DNA of 64,000 bases from assembly GCA_028023455.1 (NCBI GenBank), contig JAQFVV010012531.1:1738001-1802000 (forward strand), given 5' to 3'. The position numbers were made by a program, and so were the translations under genes. The notes under the pieces were generated by a model, which was not told the origin of the DNA, ran no database searches, and saw only the letters and a program-made list of their open reading frames with translations. Positions 45,435 to 57,470 of this stretch are shown here, one piece after another; the stretch's first letter is position 1; every line of letters starts with the position of its first letter. The DNA is from Epiperipatus broadwayi (taxonomy: Eukaryota > Onychophora > Udeonychophora > Euonychophora > Peripatidae).

Positions 45435-48410
45435 AATCATTATCATTTTCATCCACTATTGAACTATTGCAGAAGGAAAATCTCCAAGATTAATCTAGTT
45501 TGTCTGATTTATAGACTCTCTTTTTGATTAAACTTCTTTATTTCAATGATCCATCTTACATGTGATCTCTTTCTAATATCTTAGGATCCATTTAAAATTT
45601 TAACTGTCCATCTGATATCTTTTCTAGAAATATGTTCAATCCAGCTCCATTTCAGTTTCTTAATTGTTTCAGTGATATTGGTGATACCTGATTATTCTCT
45701 TAGCCATATATTTTGTTTTCTGTTACTCCCATTGTGCATTTCTCCATATTTCATTGAGTGATGTGATGTCTCTACATTGCTCTTCTTAAATTAATACTGT
45801 TGAAATCTCAGATCCATAAGAATTAATAAAACATATATATTAAAATCCTTTCTTTTCATGCACACAGGCAAGTTTCCTTCTAATATTAAGTTATTTTATC
45901 AAAAGTACTTCATCCAAGTTTAATTCTATGATTAGTTTATCCATTATGTTTCCATATCTATAATTAGATCAAGGTGATTCGTAGTTGTTAACTTCTGAAA
46001 TTCATAATTATTAATCTTTATTTTTTCTTCTGAGAAAATTCATTGGCCATTGTTTTAGTTTTTTTTTTTAAACATTTATCTTTAGATTCTCTTGCAATAT
46101 TCACAAAAGTTCTGAAGCATTTATCAAAAACAGTCACATTATAAGCAAAATTTAGATGATTTAAATAATATTTACACATTTTTATTCTCTAAGCATTCCA
46201 TTTTAATTACAGTTCTTTATTGTAGAACTGATATAAAAAGTTTTGAAGATATAGAATCATCATGCTATATTCCCTTTTCAGTGTTAATTTTTTCGTAATG
46301 TCATCCTGTAACCTAATCACCGTTCCTGCATTTTGATAAACATTTTTCAGAATATGACAATATCCTGGGTCTATATCTTGATTATCTAAGGCTTTAAACA
46401 TTGTGGGAATGCTTATAGAATCAAATGTTATTTCATAATCTACAAATTGAAAGCAAAGTGCATATTCATTGATTCTTTATATAATTTCTCATGAAGATAA
46501 TCCACTGTGCTAAAACTACTTTTAAATCCAGCTTATTCTTATACTTAATTTGTGTTCAAATTTTACTGTAGATGAACTGCAATTATCTTGATAAAGATCT
46601 TGTAAGAACTGATAAAAAACTGAATGATAGGTAAATTCTAATATTTTCTTTGCCACTTCAGTTAAATATTAGTGATATTATGCATTTTTCTAATCACCTT
46701 TTATCATTTAGACATTAAATATACAGTTGTCAACAATTTTTCTATTTTTTTAAATCTGTTTTTAAAAATATCAATAATAATTTCATCATTTCCTGTAACT
46801 TTTCTCTATAGATTTAATTGCTTGTCTCATCTTGTAATTGAAAATACTTGGCAATTCAGAAGATGTAGTCATTGTAGGAGTACATTGTTGTGTTTTTTTT
46901 TGTACTTTATTACTATATAATTCTTTATAGAATTTTTCCACATATTTCATTATGTCATCTCTCTTTTTAATAATAGTTAACATTTTCCCTTCTCATTGCT
47001 GAAACAACTTTCAATACTAAGATGTTATTTTAAACTTTTAAGACTTATTGTCAGTTATTTGATATTTTTCTTAATGGATTCTTTAAAAAAAATTATGTAT
47101 TTTTTTTTCATGATGAATTACTGTATTTTTTGTAATAATTATCTTTGTTATAGTTCTTAATAGATCAGTTATTTTCTTATTGATTTCAAAGTCTGTTAAT
47201 ATTTTGAAATGATTAACAAATTCTAATATAAAATATTGGAAAGATTCTGAAGATTAGGAATATTAACTGATAAAATTAATAGTTTTCATCTCTAATTTTA
47301 CATTAATTTGTATTTTATATCTTATTAATTGATGATCATTTTTTGAGTTGAATCTATTAAGAATATTGCAAACTTGAAGTACTTAATTTCTGTTAATCAA
47401 TATATACCCACTTGCTTTTTGAATGCTACAATGTCCATCATTTCCATTTAGCATTTTTCTTAAAGAAATAATTCATAATATGTTTTTTTTTTTTTGCTGT
47501 GAACTCCATCTGCGTTCTTATTTTTGTCACCATAACCAAATTTATCCAGAGAACTGTAATCTTTTAATCAATCTCTAATTTTAGGATTAAGATCTTCTAT
47601 GACAATTTTAAAATATCATTTGATCTGAATTTTTTTTTTGTATATCCATATAAAAATCCTATACTTCTTTCTTACAAGGAGAATTTGTTTGGGCATAAAC
47701 CTGCTTTATCTGCCCTTGATATCTTTCATTAAGCTAAATAAACACTCTTGCCACTCTTGTTATACCATCATTCTTCATAAATGTTTTTTCCAATTTTTAT
47801 TTATAATGATTGCATTCCATTTGCGCTTCCAATATTTGTGCTTTTGAGGAAATGTGCATATTGATTTTTCAAATTATCTCCATTTTTTTTCTAACTTTAC
47901 AAGTTTCAATAATATCCCATTTAATAGATAGTTCTTTAAATTCATGTAGTATTTTTTTTACATGAAAGTGATCTATACTTGTAGATATCTAAATAAGACG
48001 TCATCAATGAATAGCACTGTCTACAATCAAAATTTTAATATCCTCTATTTCAATCACAAACCATTGCTTGACTGATGAGGGGCATAATTCAGTTTTCCAT
48101 GATTGTAAATGTTTATATATAAAAAAAGAACATTCATGCATACATTTATCTTTTTTTTTTTAAAGAAAACTCAACTGATATTTCGATTAAGAACAGTCAG
48201 ACAACTGAAAAGAAAGACCAAGGTATTATTGAGCTTAAAGTCAGCGTTAAAATGCCATGTTGGTGAACAGCCTATCTATGTTTGTGTAACTGCAATAATA
48301 ATAATATATGAAATAGACATTAGGAATTTGTCCTATTCAATTCTGTTAAAGCCTCATGAAGAAATCAAAGGTCTCATTTCAATTAACAACTAGCTCCTTC
48401 CTGGTGCAAT
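45435..48410 (-). mobile_element. decayed RTE-type non-LTR retrotransposon, copy 2
   Basis: Diverged but collinear with the copy at 48762-52061 over its entire length, including the 5' untranslated part (48110-48410 aligns with about 51770-52055). The tail is reduced to ATCATTATCATTTTCATC. Many frameshifts. It lies 350 bases from the younger copy in the same orientation. Confidence 0.8.
46200..46985 (-). pseudogene. RTE reverse transcriptase pseudogene (copy 2)
   Basis: Open pieces 46207-46401 (starts [20 protein letters not shown]) and 46786-46983 ([20 protein letters not shown]) match residues about 525-560 and 327-375 of the intact copy. Stops and shifts lie between. Much more diverged than copy 1, so it is older. 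Confidence 0.75.
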
Positions 48411-48449
48411 GGAAATTGTAATTCAGTTTTTTATTTATCTTTTTTTTTT

Positions 48450-48462
48450 TGGGGGGGGGGGT
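48450..48462 (+). repeat. poly-G tract
   Basis: A run of about 11 G following a T run, between the two RTE copies. Confidence 0.85.
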
Positions 48463-48750
48463 ATATTTATTTTCAATATAGCTTTTGTTTTGGCATTGTT
48501 ATAATTTATTAAATCAATAAATACGTTATAATAGAACATGCTTTTTATTGTGTAATATTTTTATTGTCTTTGTTTTTTAACTTTGAAATACAGTAATATG
48601 TTTCAAATATTAAGGGAAATAATGAAGTCATTTTGCTTTTATTTTTGGCTTAGCAGTTAAAGAATTGATTGAAACGTGAGCATGAAAATTTCTCTAATCT
48701 TATATGATTTTCTTGTTGCTCAAAATGGATTTATGCTTGAACTATAAGAT

Positions 48751-48761
48751 GTAATTTTTAT
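48751..48761 (+). repeat. 11-bp target-site duplication, left of RTE copy 3
   Basis: GTAATTTTTAT is identical to 52062-52072, bracketing the full-length LINE. One base overlaps the TCATCA tail and is ambiguous. Confidence 0.7.
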
Positions 48762-51700
48762 CATCATCATCATCATCATTATCAACCATTATCAATCCAC
48801 TGCAGGATGAAGGTCTCTCCAAGTTTAATCCATCTTCTCCGATCTTTAGCCTCTCTTCTCCACATCACCCCTACACATTTTCTTATTTCATCCATCCATC
48901 TTACATGTGGTCTCCTTCTGGGTCTTTTACAATCTCTTGGAATCCAGTTTAAAATTTCAATTGTCCATCTATTATCATCTCTTCTAGCAATATGTCCAGC
49001 CCAACTCCACTTCAATCTTTTAATTTTTTCAATGAGGTCAGTAACACCTGTTTGTTCTCTTACCCATACATTGCGTTTTCGATCTCTTCTTGTTACTCCC
49101 AACATACATCTCTCCATACTTCTTTGAGTGGTCTGAAGTCTCTGTATTGATCTTCTATTAAGTGTCCAAGTCTCAGATCCATAAGTAAGAACTGGTAAAA
49201 CACATTTGTTAAAAACCTTTCTTTTCAAACACATAGGCATATTTCCTTTTAATATCAAGTTATTTCTACCAAAAGCACTCCAACCAAGTTTAATTCTATG
49301 ATTAATTTCCTCTATTATGTTTCCATCTGTATTAATAATCTGACCAAGGTATTTGTAACTCTTAACTTCTTCTAATTCATCATAATCAATCTTTATTTTC
49401 ATATTTTGAGCAAATCGATTAAACATTACTTTAGTCTTTTTAACATTTATCTTTAGTCCTACTTTCCTACTTTCATCTGATAACTCCTGCAACATTTCCT
49501 GCAGCTCGGAAGCATTATTTGCAAAAACAACTACATCATCTGTGAAATCTAAATGACTTAAATAATCTCCATTTACTTTCACTCCTTTAGTTTCCCATTT
49601 TAATCCACAAAATACTTCTTGCAGCACTGCTGTAAAAAGTTTTGGAGATATGGAGTCACCTTGTCTTACACCTTTCTCAATGTTGACTTTCCCAGTATCA
49701 TTATGTAATCTAATTGTTGTTGTTGCATTTTTATAAATATTCTTTAAAATATGACAATATCCTGGATCTATACCTTGATGATCCAATGCTTTAATCACTG
49801 AAGAAATGTTTATAGAATCAAATGCCTTTTCATAATCTACAAATCCAAAACATAATGACAACTCATATTCATTTGTCCTTTCTATAACTTCTCTCAATAC
49901 TTGAATATGATCTACTGTACTAAAACCACTTTTAAATCCAGCTTGTTCTCTTGGTTGGTGAAAATCCAAGGTTCTCTGTAGACGAGTTGTAATTATCTTG
50001 GTAAAAATTTTATATAAAACTGATAAAAGGCTGATAGGTCTGTAATTTCTAATATCTTCTTTATCACCTTTTTTAAATATTAATATTATTACTGCATTCT
50101 TCCAATCATCCGGTACATCTTTATCATTTAGACATTTGGTATATAACTTTGCTAATATTTTTTCTGTTTCTTCACCTGCTTCTTTTAATATATCAATTAT
50201 AATTCCATCATTACCTGGAGCCTTTCCTTTTTTCATACATTTAATTGCATTTCTCACTTCTTCATTTAAAATTCTGGGCAATTCGGAAGATGTAATAGAT
50301 ATAGGAGGTACTTGTTCTTTATTACTATATAATTCTTGATAAAAATCTTCTCCCAATTTCATAATGTCATCCCTCTTTTTAGTAATAATTCCATCTTTTT
50401 TCCTTATTGCAGATATAAATTTCCTACCAATACCAAAATGTTGTTTTACATTCTTAAGACTTTTATTTTCTTCTACAGCTTTTCTTGCTAATTCACAGTT
50501 ATACTTTCTTATATCATTTTCAACTCTTTTCCGCACCATTTTACAAAATTCGAGATATTCAATTCTTTTTAATGCATCATTCTTGCATATCTTCATATTC
50601 CTTCTTTTCTTCATAAGTTCTCTAGTCTCAGTAGAAATTTTATTAGTCAATTGCTGCTTTTTTCTACCAGCTATCTTTGTTGCAGTTTTTAAAAGTGTAT
50701 CAGTTATTTTCATATTAATTTCATTCAAATCTGAATCATGTTCAAAATCTACTAATACTTGAAACCGATTTGTAAGTTTTAATTTAAATTCATTAGAATG
50801 TTTCTGAAGATTAGGAATATCAACTGTAAATATAGTTTTTCTTAATAATTTTTGTCTCTCTAGTTTTACATTAACATGTATCTTACCCCTTACTAATCGA
50901 TGATCACTTCCTGTGTTAAATTTATTAAGAACATTACAATCTTGAAATATGTATTTCCTGTTAGTCAAAATATAATCCAATTCTGCTGTACCTTCATTTG
51001 GATGCTTCCATGTCCATTTCCTTCTAACATTTTTCTCAAAAAAAGAATTCATAATATAAAGTTTTTCCTTCTCTGCAAACTCCACAAGTCTATGGCCTCT
51101 TTCATTTCTATAACCATAACCAAAATTACCTACAACACTTTCATCTTTCATTTGTTTACCAATTCTAGCATTAAAATCTCCCATAACAATTTTAAAATGT
51201 TGTTTACTCTGATCAAAAGCCTTTTGTACATCCATATAAAAATCTTCTACTACTTCATCACTATGAGAACTTGTTGGGGCATAAACCTGAATTATCTGCA
51301 TTTGGTATCTGCTATTAAGTTGTATAACTAATCTTGCCACTCTGTCTGATACACCATCAATCTCCACAATATTGTTCTTCCACTTTTTATTTATAATGAA
51401 TCCTACTCCACTTGTATTTCAAATAGTTGTGCCTTTATAATAAAATATATGTCCACTTTTTAAATCAATTGTCTCTTCACCTTTTCTTCTAACTTCACAA
51501 AGTCCAATAATATCCCATTTAATATAAGAGAGTTCTTCTTCTAATTCTTGCAATCTTCCTTCACTTGAAAGTGATCTGCAGTTGTAAGTACCTAAATAAA
51601 AAGTCGTCATCAAATGGCAGCCTGGGTCCGCCTCCAGGATATTCTTAGCACCCGCCGCCTTCGGCCACCAACCGCTGCCTTGGTTGGTGACTTTACAGCC

Positions 51701-52061
51701 TCCTGGGATTAAGGGCCATGTTTTATTTTTGTCTGTCATAATTGTATAATTGGGAAAAATCTTTATCATTTACACAAACATTCATTCTGCCTTATCAGGC
51801 ACTGAGAAGAAAGACCATGGTGTTTCTTGATCTTAAACTCAGAGGTAAAAAGCCAATAAACTCACCACGCTGGCTAATGCGTGTTGGTGAGCAGCCCATC
51901 CATGTTCGTATACTATATGAATAAACATATAGTAATAACAGCTGCAACGACAAGAACGTATGGAGTGGACATTAGGAATTTGCCCTGCTCGGTTCCTTTA
52001 AGGCCTCCAAGAGGAATCAAAGGGTCTCCTTTCAGTTAATAGCAAACTCCTTTCTGCAGCC
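48762..52061 (-). mobile_element. full-length RTE-type non-LTR retrotransposon, copy 3
   Basis: About 3.3 kb, flanked by an 11-bp duplication. Minus strand, 5' to 3': ~290-base less AT-rich 5' UTR starting near GGCTGCAGAAAGGAG, one long frame (51769-48782) with endonuclease and reverse transcriptase, almost no 3' UTR, and a (TGATGA)n tail at 48762-48780. The short repeat tail in place of poly-A and the single endonuclease-RT frame are typical of RTE-clade elements. It is by far the best-preserved mobile element in the window. Confidence 0.9.
48782..51769 (-). CDS. RTE endonuclease-reverse transcriptase, one internal stop
   Basis: The 995-codon frame is broken only by TGA at 51421-51419. Before it: residues 1-116 with GTYNCRSL and [11 protein letters not shown] (endonuclease N and E motifs). 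After it: the frame continues 17 codons to a GTG at 51367 and a further 861 codons. Numbered from that point: YAPT near 29, GDFN 63-66, DYI 131, SDH 154-156 (all APE-type nuclease blocks), RT motif [11 protein letters not shown] 509-518, motif [11 protein letters not shown] 566-575, motif C FTDD 608-611 with both Asp kept (FADD in copy 1), then YKYLGQI and a basic C-terminus. A second Met (51739, MTDKNK) may be the true start. The stop could be a CGA to TGA change. Confidence 0.9.
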
Positions 52062-52072
52062 GTAATTTTTAT
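52062..52072 (+). repeat. 11-bp target-site duplication, right of RTE copy 3
   Basis: GTAATTTTTAT matching 48751-48761, directly next to the 5' end of the LINE. Confidence 0.7.
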
Positions 52073-52722
52073 ATGCACTAATATATTGCATATTCAGAAT
52101 GTGTTTTAGATTGTAGTTACATAAAGTTATAGTCATTCAATAGATGCTTATATTATTATTTTTTAGAAATCATAGTCGATGATCACATGCTTTAAAAAAA
52201 TTATCAGCCACCATGACTAAAATTTGGAGTTCAAAAGCTATTGAATTTATGCTATAGTTTAAATGATATTTGGGACAATTAGATAGAAAAATAATCTTAA
52301 TGATGTAAAGAACTCACTAATAAGCTTATGATGTTATTACAAAATTAAAATTTACAATAAATTACTAAAGGAGAAAAATACTGCAAACAATTTTTAAACT
52401 CTTATCACTTTATTTCTGTATTCTGTTGGCTACTATCTGCAATTGAAAATATATGCACACACATTTGTGAATGTAGACAAATTGAAATGGAAGTAACTAC
52501 CTGTCACTGAGTTATATGATGGCAAAACAATGATAGAGAGACCTAACTCAGTGGAAGATAGTTACCTAATTAAAATTACATATATTTTTAAAAAAAGAAG
52601 TTAGGATTGTTTATTAGTATATGGACAAAGGTATAACTTTTTTTTAGAATAAAAAGTATTTCATATAATTATGATCTAGTTAAAAGACTTACTAATCCTA
52701 TGTTACATCTTTTTTGTGCCAG

Positions 52723-52820
52723 CTCGGATTTTAACTGAAGAATCTTTACATAAACCTTTGAAAGGATTTATAGAATTAATTGGATGGATATTGTCAGAAA
52801 AGTTTTACAAAAATAAAAAA
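52723..52820 (+). CDS. internal coding exon candidate (98 bp)
   Basis: A T-rich tract and GTGCCAG (AG at 52721-52722) lead into a frame open throughout: two bases of a split codon, then RILTEESLHKPLKGFIELIG and WILSEKFYKNKK, ending on a codon boundary before GTAAGC at 52821. The other two frames contain stops. The peptide has an amphipathic or hydrophobic centre (GFIELIGWIL) between charged ends. I do not recognise the protein. The splice sites and residue mix make this the strongest host-exon candidate. Confidence 0.55.
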
Positions 52821-53284
52821 GTAAGCATGCAGTAATGGTAAAGAAGAGAAATATAGACATTTTGTACATGTTACCTCTCTCTCACCTTAAATATTATCTC
52901 TTTTTTTTTTGTATCAGTTTAGGAAAAAAAAACATTAGAAGATAAAAGACATTCCACCCCCAACCCCCATCATGGTTGTAATTAAAAATATAGTAATTTA
53001 TCAACAATTTCTTTTCTTCAAGATACAAGTTATTGGCACTATCAGTCTGAAACAACAAATCTAGACTAAATCAATTTGTTATGCAAGGATTATAATTTCA
53101 TTTTGATAACCATCCTAAAAATTTCAAATATAATAACAAAATTATTAAATATTATAAGATACCTATAGAATGATACTAACATAGATTATTCCAGGTTCAT
53201 TTATTGTAAGTTTGGATTATTAATGAATATTAAATGATAGTGCCAATTTATAAATCTCCAGACTACTTTTTGGCTATTGCTTTT

Positions 53285-53395
53285 TATTAGTATTAGATAA
53301 TTGAATGGATTATTGAAGAAGTTTGAGCACTGGAAATAATAGTGAGATTGCAATTCATGGATGCTGAGCTCTAGATTCTGACTTTCTTTCACTAC
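53285..53395 (-). repeat. tRNA-derived SINE remnant (family T2)
   Basis: Minus strand GTCAGAATCTAGAGCTCAGC, then CAGTGCTCAAACTTCTTCAA, collinear with 54598-54700. The A box is degenerate. Confidence 0.45.
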
Positions 53396-53565
53396 ATCAA
53401 ATTATATAGTATGTCTCCATTGTTGTAAACAGAAGGCAGTGTATTCTGTCTGCTTACATGCATGATGTTAATGGTCTATATTGATGAAAACGTTAATTAT
53501 AAAAAATAAAAAATTCACAAATTAAAATTACATTTCATATATACATATTATATATATATAAAATA

Positions 53566-53629
53566 GTCAGATGTCACATGACCTAATTTTAATAAAATTA
53601 ATATTAGGTCTGTGACATCTGACTTGATT
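53566..53629. repeat. short palindrome at the start of a family A' related unit
   Basis: AGTCAGATGTCACATGACCT (53566 on) and AGGTCTGTGACATCTGACT (about 53608-53626) pair as a ~28-bp stem. The stem sequence resembles the AAGTCATATATCATGTGATT end of the family A' units, so it may be the fused ends of two inverted units. Confidence 0.55.
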
Positions 53630-53694
53630 TTTTTTTTTTAGCAATTTATTTTTTGCTACTAAGGCTTTGGCGATTTTATATTGCTAGAGTTATT

Positions 53695-53970
53695 AATATA
53701 TGGTGTATCTGAACTTAGTTCAGTCCCATACGGCTATTTGAGTTAGATAGCTGGATTTTTAGACATATAGATATCTGAAAATTTCAGATTTTCTTCTCAA
53801 TAGTTATACATTAGATAAAGTGCTGGGCTAATCCTAGTATTTTTAATCTAATGAATATCCTAACACCTCACTGACGACGCTAGATGCAGAAACCGGTCTG
53901 GGGTTGAGGGTATTCTCAAAGCTTGTTAAGAGTTTGTTTTGCGAACTCTGTATATAATAATACATATTTT
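53695..53970 (+). repeat. family A' related retrozyme-like unit
   Basis: The part from GGTGTATCTGAACTTAGTTC through TTCAGATTTTC to the core matches 38403-38560. A hammerhead core sits at 53865-53904 and the tail TTGTTAAGAGTTTGTTTTGC recurs in part at 7019-7065. Confidence 0.6.
53865..53904 (+). ncRNA. hammerhead ribozyme motif, family A' related
   Basis: Helix I ACCTCA (53865-53870) with TGGGGT (53899-53904), CTGACGA (53871-53877), a weak helix II CGC-TAGAT-GCA (53878-53888), GAAA (53889-53892), perfect palindrome ACCGGT (53892-53897) and cleavage C53898. All core bases are consistent with the consensus. The helix II base is a C-A mismatch and only two or three pairs remain. Confidence 0.6.
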
Positions 53971-54597
53971 ATATAATAAACTTGACATAGGAAATGAAAA
54001 ATAAGTTTGTGGTTTTTTGGATACTACCCAAAGAATTGATAATTGTAAATATTATAAATAGTTTATTTTTACAGAATAATATATTTTTTAAATAAATAAA
54101 TCCTTGACATTTTCTTTTTATTTAATCTTGTGATAATTTGTTTAAATTCTTTGTTTGAACCCCTGCTTCAGTTTCTTGACTGGCAGATGGTCAGCTTGCC
54201 AGAAATTCACAAGCATTGACACAAAACAAATTCTTTCAAATGATAATGAAACCTTGCTTGAAACAGAATCCACTAACAAATAATTTAATTTGTGAGTGTG
54301 GTTGTAGATAATAAATGAGAAGACTATCAATCATTCTAATAGCTATTGCTTTCTTCTTTCTGGAGAAAATGAAAATAAATGGGATATAAAAGTAGTAGGC
54401 TGTTTTTTTTTTTTTTAAAAAAAAAAAAGATATTTCTATAAAACAAAATATATAAAAAATAAATGACTATTTATCAATTCAAAGTCTCTACTGACTAGTT
54501 TTTTTTATATATAAACATCGTAAGTAGTCTGTTCAATTTTTTGCTTTACTCAATTTTTGTGTAATTAAAAAATAAAATAAATAATTGAATGGTTTAT

Positions 54598-54700
54598 TTC
54601 TTGGGGATTTGTAGGAAGTTCGAGCACTGTGTCAAAGCCAGGGCCATGATCCACGGACCTTGAGCTCCAGATTCTGCTACTCTACTGCTGTATTAAGCCT
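54598..54700 (-). mobile_element. tRNA-derived SINE (family T2)
   Basis: Minus strand: CAGCAGTAGAGTAGCAGAAT (A-box side), GGAGCTCAAGGTCCGTGG, GGATCATGGCCC (B-box side), CTCGAACTTCCTACAAATCC (tail). The tail matches 41690-41805. Confidence 0.55.
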
Positions 54701-55513
54701 CACAAAGCAATTCAAAAAATATAAATCATTACCTTGTTATATAATAAAGCATATCTTTGTATGTGTATTTAGTGCTTTTGCTATTTGTGAATCTCTGCTC
54801 CTTTAGCAGACACCTTGTACTCTTTTTGTTTCAATCACCAGTTTTTAATAACCATAGGCATTCCTTGGTTAGGATTGTCACAAAATCAACCAAATACCTC
54901 ATAATCCAAGCTTAAGCAATGTTGTACTATGTTGGTTTTATTTATTGCTTGTATGTGATCTCAAAACAATCCATTCTGACACTTTTTGTCTCTCATATGA
55001 CCATACTTTATAGTACTGAAAATGATATTCTTAAATAGTCCATTTATTGAGTAAAATATGTAACTAAAGTTTAAAAAATTTATACAAATGTGCCATTATG
55101 TATTAATTGAGAAATCTAGTTTATCTCATTTTTATATGAGATGCATAGCAATATCATCACAATGTACTTTGGTTTTCATGTCAAGAAAATTAATATATAC
55201 AACTATAGGATCAATATTTTCCCCATTTTATTCCAGAGCCATCTATAGTAAGTTTTGAGTAATCAATGAACTCTAAGCATTATATAGGATATTTTGTTAT
55301 GGTTTCTAAGTTATATGTGGTAGTAGGGGGTTTGAGAATTTTATCAATAACAATTCTTTCAAAGCACATTATACTTATATTTTGTAAAAAAAAAAAAAGA
55401 TTTAGTAATAGCAATATAAGTTTGAATAATGAAATTGATATTTTATTCCTGAATACATTATTTCAGAACATTGTAAAAATGTGTGTACTTTTTATCAATA
55501 CTCCAAAGAAGTA

Positions 55514-56292
55514 GTGGTATTTGTTAATTAGCCACTGTACGGTGCTTGGTGGCACTGTTTCTGCATAAAAACACAGAATAATACCGCTTACATGGCTGAA
55601 CCTATGGCTAATATACCACTACGATCATAGAAGCCAATTTATATGGCTATTTGATAGCAAAGACGTATTTGTTCTAAAAAACAAAAGCTTTTTATAAAAC
55701 ATGTACTATACTTAGAAAACAACAACAAAAAAAAGACGTCATGGCACATAATGTGAAAAAAAAACCCTATTTGTTATAAAATTAATAAAAAGGGATCTTG
55801 CTTTAAAAGAAAAAAAAAGAAGGTACATTTTGAACAAAAATACATAGTTATTATTTAACAAAAAAAAAAAAAAACAACAATAGAAAACTCTCCATTATAA
55901 TGTATATTTTGTTGCAAAAAAAGAAAAAAGAAAAAAAAGCCATATGAAAAAAATACCGTATATTTGTAAAAGTCGAGAACAAAAATAAATACTCATTAAC
56001 AACAAAAAACCCTGCATTTTTTTAACAACTGTAAAATAAAAAAGTCTCCATTATAATGTACATTTTCTAGGATTAACCAAAAAAAAAGCCATATGGAAAA
56101 ATACCGTATATTTGAACCCCCAAAAAAAAACCGTATGGAAAAATACCGTATATTTGAAGCAAAAAAGCCATATGAAAAAATACCGTATATTTGGAAAAAA
56201 AGTCGACAGACCCGGGAACTTTATATCACTATGTTTTTAAAGCGAAGCAGCACCACCAACCAATGTACAGTGTATAATTAACAAATACCATA
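55514..56292. mobile_element. element with ~48-bp terminal inverted repeats and repetitive interior
   Basis: Left end 55514-55562 (GGTATTTGTTAATTAGCCAC and on) and right end 56243-56292 are reverse complements with few mismatches, sharing GGTATTTGTTAATTA, CACTGTAC and TTGGTGG. The ~680-base interior has no transposase. It consists of A-rich repeats built around ATACCGTATATTTG and CTCCATTATAATGTA. A non-autonomous DNA transposon of unassigned superfamily. Confidence 0.75.
55940..56200 (+). repeat. A-rich tandem repeat with ATACCGTATATTTG core
   Basis: The core occurs about 55954, 56101, 56144 and 56180. At three of the sites it is preceded by AAAAAAGCCATATG or a close variant. Spacing of the last three is about 36-43 bases. 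A short open frame through it is an artefact of the repeat. Confidence 0.7.
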
Positions 56293-57470
56293 CAGAGAGA
56301 GAGTTGAAGCTGTAAAATAAATATAGGACTTTTTTCTCTCTGCCTTTCATGGTTAGCACAGAGGTAAAGTAACCAGATCATTTAATGCAATAGATGACTC
56401 TTGAGTAAAATACATTACTGTCCCTAAATGTTAATCAAAAGAAAAGTTATATTAAAATCAAACTGATAAAAGAAATTGATAAAGACAAATATATGTAAAA
56501 CAATTTCACATACTTTTTTTAAAAAATATTGTTTTATTTTTTTATGAACCATTTTTCATTTCAGTTATCTTCCTATATTTTGTCCCTATTATATGGTCAC
56601 TGTCAAGAATTATTCTTTTTGCTTTTATATTTATCTTCAACCTTTTATATTCTGATTTTTTTATTTTTTTTATAAAAATATTTCATGCTTATTGCAGATT
56701 TTTATGTATTCAGTAGCTGTCACTCATAAATAAAAGCTGGGTAAAACTCTTAAACTAATCTGCAAAACATACATTCAAATATAATACATGCTGGTCATTT
56801 CACTGTTTATTTGTCATCCTGTGATACTATCTTTTAACTTGTGGAATGGAAAACATTCAGTATCTTGTCTCATTGTAGCTTCTCATTATATTTTATCATT
56901 GATCTTATCTTTCCAATGTCCGTAATCAATAGTGTACTTTTTTAAGAGTGTTTATGTAAAACTATTTTAAATTGATTATATTTTCTCAAAGCAGAGACAT
57001 ATCATCTTTTAAAAGAATTACTGTATTAAAAAACTACATAGTTTTTCATACCATAATTTTAAAAATGAGGACTAGGTATTTTTACTTGAGAAAATTGTAT
57101 CGGTTTAAAGTAGAGATTTAATACATCCATGTTGAATGCTGCTCAAGTTTGTGATGGCAGAATGCTGTACTTTTCTATAGTGAACGGGGGGAGGCTGTTT
57201 GTGACAGCAAAATGCCTTAGTTATGACTTCTTAATATAGAATTCTGTTGTTGCAAACATTCCTTCCCACAGGAGAAAGGTATAGCATTCTGCCATTGTAA
57301 ACATGGACAGCATTCTAATACGTATGTACCTTTGTTTCTTATATAACAACTTATGTGTAAATAAGAATGTAACACTTTCATTCACTTGACATTTTAGACA
57401 TAATAATATATGAATTATAATGATAACAGTATACTGCATTTTGGAAGGTGATAATTCTGTTTTTATATAA

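Noticed and set aside
48807-51331. Several plus-strand open frames of 67-143 codons
   Set aside because: They are antisense shadows of the long RTE reading frame on the minus strand.
56093-56281. 62-codon frame with repeated MEKYRIFE
   Set aside because: Translation of the ATACCGTATATTTG DNA repeat; the periodicity is in the DNA, not a protein repeat with codon variation.
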